From JAVBMJ01 sp031552535 (GTDB lineage: Bacteria > Bacteroidota > Bacteroidia > Bacteroidales > Rikenellaceae), in NCBI GenBank assembly GCA_031552535.1, contig JAVBMJ010000089.1, positions 1-10,623 on the forward strand: 10,623 nucleotides of DNA. The letters run 5' to 3'. The stretch's first letter is position 1; the number at the start of each line of letters is the position of its first letter. Shown in pieces: positions 6,586 through 10,623 of the stretch. Below the pieces are notes generated by a model. The model did not search any database. It worked only from the letters and a program-made list of their open reading frames with translations, and had not been told where the DNA came from. Made by a program: the position numbers and the translations under genes.

Positions 6586-6974
6586 TTTTCACAATGAAGT
6601 ACGACCTGTGGCAAATTACCCACAGACACCACCTTGATATCACTCTTACGGTGGGCCAATGCCCGCTGCATCGAAGAGGGGTCTATCGTAAACTCCCCGG
6701 CGATATCTGAAACTGGCGACAACTCCAACTCCCCCAAAGGTATCTCGACGGGTTTATTGAAAAAATGACGATATGCCAGTATCTTATATCCAGACCCCTC
6801 GACCAGCGTACGGGCTGTTATGATATTACCTGCCACCGAAACCTTCACCGGAATCTCGGTCTGGTAAACATAACTCAACTTCGTGATATACCATAATATC
6901 GCAGAGATGGTCAGAAAAACCAGAAATGTCAGCGTCCTGCGCCGCAGTAATATCCTGACGGTATATTTATTCAT
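6582..6974 (-). CDS. Short YbbR-like (CdaR-type) membrane-anchored protein
   Basis: A 130-residue protein with a basic N-terminus, one membrane segment (about residues 15-31, FLVFLTISAILWYI) and an extracytoplasmic domain starting YQTEIPVKVSVAG, which resembles the first repeat of YbbR-like proteins. In Bacteroidota a YbbR-like gene directly before coaE is a usual arrangement, which supports the call. The homologs I know are around 300 residues with several repeats. This one has room for about one repeat, so it is a reduced form. The gene stops in frame and overlaps coaE, so it need not be a recent truncation. The ATG at 6974 is preferred to a GTG at 7007. The yajC/nusB genes often found upstream are absent; repeat relics lie there instead. 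Confidence 0.6.
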   Translation of the reverse strand: MNKYTVRILLRRRTLTFLVFLTISAILWYITKLSYVYQTEIPVKVSVAGNIITARTLVEGSGYKILAYRHFFNKPVEIPLGELELSPVSDIAGEFTIDPSSMQRALAHRKSDIKVVSVGNLPQVVLHCEK

Positions 6975-7079
6975 ATTTCTGATGCGAATAAAGATTGGCT
7001 TTGCCACGAACTGCGGTCATGACCGAAAAAACTATCCCGCCATCGATTTTCGTCAGGCGAACTGTTTAATTGCCATTTA

Positions 7080-7123
7080 GAGTCTGCCTGGATTTCCTAT
7101 GGAAAGTATATTTAAACAGACTC
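7080..7123 (-). repeat. Fold-back repeat, copy 3: inverted 44-bp relic
   Basis: This starts GAGTCTGCCTGGATTTCC and ends TTTAAACAGACTC, flanked on both sides by TTA (7077-7079 and 7124-7126). Its first 26 bases match the reverse complement of the right end of copy 1, through TTTCCTATGGAAA. It is therefore in the opposite orientation to copies 1 and 2 and has lost the whole centre. It lies in the leader region of the YbbR-like gene. Confidence 0.7.
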
Positions 7124-7259
7124 TTAGAAGCTTTATTTTAGAATATTGTGAGAACTTCCGGTCGTGACTTCCGGCTTCACCGAAGCAAATTTACAAAATA
7201 TATCCGGATTTTCGTCTAAGGCGCGTTACATAGCACTCATGTAAACACATGCCGGTTCG
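7124..7259. other. Non-coding gap upstream of the YbbR-like gene
   Basis: No gene is seen between 6975 and 7344. Between the two repeat relics there is a 13-base near-repeat (ACTTCCGG at 7154-7161 and again at 7167-7174), and a CATGT/ACATG hairpin (7238-7251). A minus-strand TAAATTTG (complement of 7186-7193) fits the Bacteroidota -7 element. No TTTG lies at the right distance upstream, so this is only half a promoter for the YbbR-like/coaE operon. Confidence 0.35.
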
Positions 7260-7341
7260 GAGCCTGTCTGATTTTATGTTGAAAATCAGGGCATGTATTT
7301 TATTGACTTTGTTTTCAGTAGGAATCTACAGTTTACGCCTC
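7260..7341 (+). repeat. Fold-back repeat, copy 4: degenerate, centre-deleted
   Basis: This begins GAGCCTGTCTGATTTT and keeps an AAAATCAGGG ... TATTTTA stretch like the left arm of copy 2. It then passes to GTTTTCAGTAGGAA, matching GTTTTCAATAGGAA near the right end of copy 2, and ends in GCCTC. The central hairpin is missing. An internal TGATTTT/AAAATCA hairpin (7269-7288) is present. No target duplication is visible. It starts four bases past the Gfo/Idh/MocA stop codon in the direction of transcription. Confidence 0.5.
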
Positions 7342-7344
7342 GAA

Positions 7345-8700
7345 TCAATACTGAAATACCTTACCTCCGGCAATAACTTCGCGGTGCTCTTCGTCAAACT
7401 GTACGAACTGTTTCGTACGTACGGCGGCATTCACCATTATGCAGGCCACCGAATGGTCGTAGGCCGCCTCAACCGGGGCGTTAGGCTGTTTACGGTTGCG
7501 GATACATTCCATCCAGTTTCTCATGTGAAGTGTCGACAGAACGTCCTCCCCGGTATTCGATGATGTTTCGACCGCTGTACCCTGAAGCCTGAACTCTTCG
7601 AGTTTATTCTCCTTCAAGCCCATACGTTCGGCATTTTCTTTCGGCAAATAACCTGTAGGAGTAACCATATTCGTCTCGAGGTTCAGCTCGCCGCCATTGG
7701 AAAAATAAACCTCCTTGACACCTCCCGCCGAGTTGGTGAAACGAGAAGAATAAAGCACCTGGAACCCGGTGGAAGGATCTCCCGCCGGACCATAATCCAT
7801 CACTGCGGTAAGCGTGTCGTAATTGGTGCGGCCGTCCTTCCATAAATATATACCCCCGTTGGCCACTACACTGCGAGGATGGTGCAATCCCGTGAACCAA
7901 TGCACCGTGTCGATCTGATGCGCCATCCACTGCCCCGGAATACCCGACGAATAGGGCCAGAAAAGACGGTATTCGAGATATTTGCGCGGATCGAAATCCA
8001 CATATGGCCTATTGCACAAATAGCGCTGCCAGTCCAGATCCTCCTTCTTGCATTTGGGAACCAGAAGCGGCCTGCGCCAACGGTCGGGCTGGTTGACATT
8101 CCACGTCATTTCGCACATGACAATGTCGCCAAACTTACCCGAACGGATATAATCGTTGGCGGCATGGTAGTTTGGACCGCTGCGGCGTTGCGATCCCATC
8201 TGGAATATGATACCCGATTTCTCCACCGCAGCCCGTGCCCGGCGGTTGTCCTCCATCGTCTCGGCAAACGGTTTTTCGACATAGGCGTCGCGCCCGGCTT
8301 CGGCGGCTTCTATGGCGTGCGTGGCATGCTGGAAATCGGCAGTCGATATGATAACCGCATCTATATCCTTGTCGGCATAAAGCGCGTCGTTATTCACATA
8401 TTTACGCATCGGATGCCCCATGAGCTTGCCTACATGGTCGGCACCTTCGTCGCGGCGAAGGCTCCAGATATCAGAGACTCCAACTATATCGAAATTCAAC
8501 TCGCCCCTGAGTTTATTAAAACAGGGTAGCAACGTGGCTTTAAAACGGTCGGAGAACCCGACCACCCCGACATTAATGCGGTCGTTGGCGCCTTTTATGC
8601 GCGCATAACTCTTGTTCGACAGTGCAATACCTCCGAGCATGAGCCCTGCGGAAGCCATTCCCGCCTTTTTGATAAAATCGCGCCTTGAAATCTTTTCCAT
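7345..8700 (-). CDS. Tat-exported Gfo/Idh/MocA family oxidoreductase
   Basis: A 451-residue NAD(P)-dependent sugar oxidoreductase exported to the periplasm. The Tat signal has the twin arginine in SRRDFIKKAG (residues 5-14), a hydrophobic stretch to about 28 and a likely cut near SYA (31-33). The Rossmann domain starts RINVGVVGFSDR (41-52), where the usual third glycine is replaced. Next comes the family lysine motif EKPFAE (142-147), then MGSQRR (168-173). The C-terminal domain carries GQWMAHQIDTVHWFTG (256-271) with the His/Asp/His catalytic cluster. Exported members usually carry tightly held cofactor. It lies 45 bases after the DUF1080 fusion gene, so the two are probably one operon. Substrate and direction (3-keto-glycoside formation is the attractive guess) cannot be read from sequence. 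Confidence 0.88.
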   Translation of the reverse strand: MEKISRRDFIKKAGMASAGLMLGGIALSNKSYARIKGANDRINVGVVGFSDRFKATLLPCFNKLRGELNFDIVGVSDIWSLRRDEGADHVGKLMGHPMRKYVNNDALYADKDIDAVIISTADFQHATHAIEAAEAGRDAYVEKPFAETMEDNRRARAAVEKSGIIFQMGSQRRSGPNYHAANDYIRSGKFGDIVMCEMTWNVNQPDRWRRPLLVPKCKKEDLDWQRYLCNRPYVDFDPRKYLEYRLFWPYSSGIPGQWMAHQIDTVHWFTGLHHPRSVVANGGIYLWKDGRTNYDTLTAVMDYGPAGDPSTGFQVLYSSRFTNSAGGVKEVYFSNGGELNLETNMVTPTGYLPKENAERMGLKENKLEEFRLQGTAVETSSNTGEDVLSTLHMRNWMECIRNRKQPNAPVEAAYDHSVACIMVNAAVRTKQFVQFDEEHREVIAGGKVFQY

Positions 8701-8745
8701 ATCTGTTCCCGGTTTTAGGAGTTAGTTGTCTTTTGTGGCATCCAC

Positions 8746-10245
8746 TTAAAATTCCCTTATTTTTATATTTTTGAACCACACATCTTCCCCGTGGTCCTGC
8801 AACAGGATGTAACCATGGCGGGCCATTCCGAAAGGGGGTATTGTATAACGGAACTTACTTTGCGCAACCGATTTATCCCACTGCCCATCACCGCGCCGGT
8901 AACTGAGGATCTGCTTGCCGTTGAGCCAATGCTCCACCACATCTCCGCGCACCACGATCCTGGCGGTGTTGAATCCGTCACGATCCACGCGTTTTTTGGA
9001 AGCATAGGGAGGAATAATGTCATAAAGCGATCCCAGGGTGCGATTGCCATCGATGCCCAGTTTTGCATCGGGATGGTTCTCGTCGTCGAGGATCTGGTAT
9101 TCGCAACCCACTGCCGAGACCAGTCTGGTGTCGTGTGCTTCGGTTATAAAATATTTAATGCCGCTGTTGGCGCCTCTTCCGAATTTAAAATCCACCGACA
9201 ACTCGAAGTCTCCATATTTCCGCATCGTGATTATATCGCCGCCCGAAGGCTTGCCGCCATTGGCAGCTATATGCAACATACCATATTTCATCGACCAACC
9301 GCTTACGGGAAATCCGTCTTTTTTGATCCCCTGCCAACCGTTCGAAGTGCTGCCGTCCCACAGTAGCCTCCACCCTTCGGCTATTTCCAGAGAGGTGAGT
9401 TTATTGTCTTTCGACAGACCGTATATAACCGTGGGCACCCCATATTCCACCTCCCGGTCGAAGTCCGTCCAGCGACATTCCAGCGAAATACATCCTTTGT
9501 ATTTCGCCGCCAAAAGCGCATTGTAATATGGAGAAAGGTCCTCTTCGCAGGTCCCCGGTACAGCGCGGTTACGCTTCTCCGCAACGTGGCAATGCACGAT
9601 ATATTTACTCTCCTTACCTATTACCCCGGGGCCTTCGCCCATACACATCATATGGTAAAAATCAGCCAGAACTCTGATGTTAGAATTATTCACCTTCTTT
9701 GCGATGGCCACCCCCTCGCTTACCATATTAATAAAGTTACACTCCTCACGGTACAGAGGTTCTATCGCAATGACAACCCCGTTTTTTTTTGCCACCGGCC
9801 CCAATTGTTTCAGGAAGTCTATAAATTGTGCTTCACCGCGTTGCCAGGCGTAACCGTCAGGAAGGGCTCTTGCGGCGCCGCTGCCGAGCACTATTATCTT
9901 CACTCCGGCACGTCCCGCCCTCTGTAGCGCTACCGTGGCATATGCCAACGCCGCCTTATGGTCGGCATTATCTCCCGTAAGACGCATCGTGCGGGGGAAA
10001 AAACCATTGCACGCATACACCGGCAGAGGCGATAAAGCGGCTTTTGTAAAGATAGCCTCAAACTCGGCATCGCTTTTATCCGGAACCAGAAAACGTCCGA
10101 CACTCTCTTCAATATATGAAGCTCCCGCATCACGGCATCTGGCTGCATTAGACAACATTGTACATACTCCAACCCGAGGCTGGGCCTGCGCCGTTAACGT
10201 GCACAGCAATAGGAGCACAAATAAAGCAGACAAGATTCTTTGCAT
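8746..10245 (-). CDS. Secreted fusion: xylose-isomerase-like TIM barrel plus DUF1080 (3-keto-disaccharide hydrolase-type) domain
   Basis: A 499-residue two-domain protein with a signal peptide (residues 1-21, ending TAQA, before QPR). Residues about 24-278 form a sugar-isomerase/epimerase TIM barrel. Likely metal or catalytic residues are E162 (AIEPLYR), D195 and H198 (LADFYHM), H218 and H220 (HCHVAEK), and E256 (SLECRW). Residues about 285-499 are a DUF1080 (PF06439) jelly-roll domain: WRLLWDGSTSNGWQG, the FKFGRGANSGIKYFI strand, YQILDDENHPDA (383-394), GSLYDIIPP (405-413), and the closing QDHGEDVWFKNIKIR. DUF1080 enzymes are associated with cleavage of 3-keto-glycosides. The neighbouring Gfo/Idh/MocA enzyme could supply that keto sugar. 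A run of nine A codes K153-K154-N155. The ATG at 10245 matches the signal peptide start. Confidence 0.85.
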   Translation of the reverse strand: MQRILSALFVLLLLCTLTAQAQPRVGVCTMLSNAARCRDAGASYIEESVGRFLVPDKSDAEFEAIFTKAALSPLPVYACNGFFPRTMRLTGDNADHKAALAYATVALQRAGRAGVKIIVLGSGAARALPDGYAWQRGEAQFIDFLKQLGPVAKKNGVVIAIEPLYREECNFINMVSEGVAIAKKVNNSNIRVLADFYHMMCMGEGPGVIGKESKYIVHCHVAEKRNRAVPGTCEEDLSPYYNALLAAKYKGCISLECRWTDFDREVEYGVPTVIYGLSKDNKLTSLEIAEGWRLLWDGSTSNGWQGIKKDGFPVSGWSMKYGMLHIAANGGKPSGGDIITMRKYGDFELSVDFKFGRGANSGIKYFITEAHDTRLVSAVGCEYQILDDENHPDAKLGIDGNRTLGSLYDIIPPYASKKRVDRDGFNTARIVVRGDVVEHWLNGKQILSYRRGDGQWDKSVAQSKFRYTIPPFGMARHGYILLQDHGEDVWFKNIKIREF

Positions 10246-10276
10246 GGTATCGGCGGATTACTGGATATTGCGAAAA

Positions 10277-10284
10277 CAAATTTA
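10277..10284 (-). promoter_or_regulatory. Candidate -7 element for the sugar operon
   Basis: The minus strand reads TAAATTTG, an exact TAnnTTTG, 31 bases before the ATG at 10245 in an AT-rich stretch. No TTTG is found about 19 bases further upstream, so either the -33 element is degenerate or another factor acts here. Confidence 0.4.
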
Positions 10285-10359
10285 TAAAAATATAGTCGAA
10301 ATTATCAGCGTTCGTGTAATTTTCCTCAATTCTATACTAAGTAATGTGAAATAATTATT

Positions 10360-10477
10360 GCGATATTATTTGAGACTTATTTCGAGATGGATTTTGATTT
10401 TTGAAAAAGGAGCTTGGCGGGCCAAGTGACTGATGAAAAAACCAAAATACGCTCGAAAGAATCTCAAAAAATATTGA
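10360..10477 (+). repeat. Second-family fold-back palindrome
   Basis: No gene is seen at 10246-10623. The left arm (about 10361-10402), with TTTGAGACTTATTTCGAG and ATTTTGATTTTT, matches the reverse complement of the right arm (about 10436-10476), which reads TTTTGAGATTCTTTCGAG and ATTTTGGTTTTTT. The apex is CTTGG (10413-10417), loop CGGG, CCAAG (10422-10426), preceded by AGC and followed by GTGAC (10426-10430). The arms differ from the GAGTCTGTCT family but the apex design is the same. It lies about 115 bases upstream of the sugar operon start codon. It could be mobile, or a transcript-end hairpin of a gene beyond the window. The remainder (10478-10623) is AT-rich with nothing I can assign. 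Confidence 0.7.
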
Positions 10478-10623
10478 TAAAATACTACTGGTGCGTTAAT
10501 GTTTTTCGCCTGATGAAAATAAATTCGAATATGGGTTTTATCCCACTTAGAGCATGTTTTGCTCGCAACGATTCATATAATTCAACAGTCTGTAAATTCA
10601 AATCGAAAACTCAAAATGCGCCT

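Noticed and set aside
6975..7007. GTG start at 7007 for the YbbR-like gene
   Set aside because: It adds 11 residues with no family support, while the ATG at 6974 gives a normal basic N-terminus before the membrane segment.
8746..10245. Two separate genes (isomerase and DUF1080) joined by sequencing error
   Set aside because: The frame is open throughout, only the N-terminus has a signal peptide, and there is no start codon with a second signal peptide near the domain boundary around residue 280.
1..10623. CRISPR array, tRNA or rRNA genes
   Set aside because: No regularly spaced short repeats and no cloverleaf or rRNA-like segment were seen on either strand by eye.

Overview
The window reads as a chromosomal stretch of a Bacteroidales bacterium, plausibly Rikenellaceae/Alistipes-like. 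This is inferred from gene families typical of Bacteroidota (DUF4831, the TIGR02757/DUF2400 family, a YbbR-like gene coupled to coaE, a Tat-exported Gfo/Idh/MocA enzyme beside a DUF1080 protein) and from an exact Bacteroidota-type promoter (TTTG, 19 bases, TAnnTTTG). The genus is a guess. All ten protein genes lie on the minus strand, so the window is transcribed from right to left.

Layout in transcription order. First comes a two-gene periplasmic sugar module: a secreted fusion of a xylose-isomerase-like TIM barrel with a DUF1080 domain (10245-8746), then a Tat-exported Gfo/Idh/MocA oxidoreductase (8700-7345). After a repeat-rich gap comes a housekeeping run: a short YbbR-like membrane protein, coaE (CoA synthesis), folP (folate), a LolD-type ABC ATPase, a TIGR02757 protein and trmN6 (tRNA methylation). 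These genes are closely spaced, overlapping or touching at ybbR/coaE and folP/lolD. Then come a small DUF2809 membrane protein, a secreted DUF4831 protein with its own promoter, and a short DNA-alkylation-repair (AlkD-like) protein.

The least ordinary content is non-coding. A family of fold-back repeats begins with GAGTCTGTCT. It has two full copies (162-321 and 2653-2800), an inverted 44-bp relic (7080-7123) and a degenerate relic (7260-7341). Each full copy is an imperfect palindrome over its whole length. The two full copies differ by paired, compensatory base changes in the stem, and copies 2 and 3 are flanked by TTA direct repeats. In copy 2 one TTA is the trmN6 stop codon. A different palindrome at the right end (10360-10477) has unrelated arms but the same central design: AGC, stem, a GG-containing loop, stem, GTGAC. 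This suggests a superfamily of mobile or structured hairpin elements. A further inverted-repeat cluster lies at 26-125.

The sugar module fits the known logic of 3-keto-glycoside chemistry: a Gfo/Idh/MocA enzyme oxidises C3, and DUF1080 or TIM-barrel enzymes then cleave or rearrange the keto sugar. The substrate cannot be read from the sequence.
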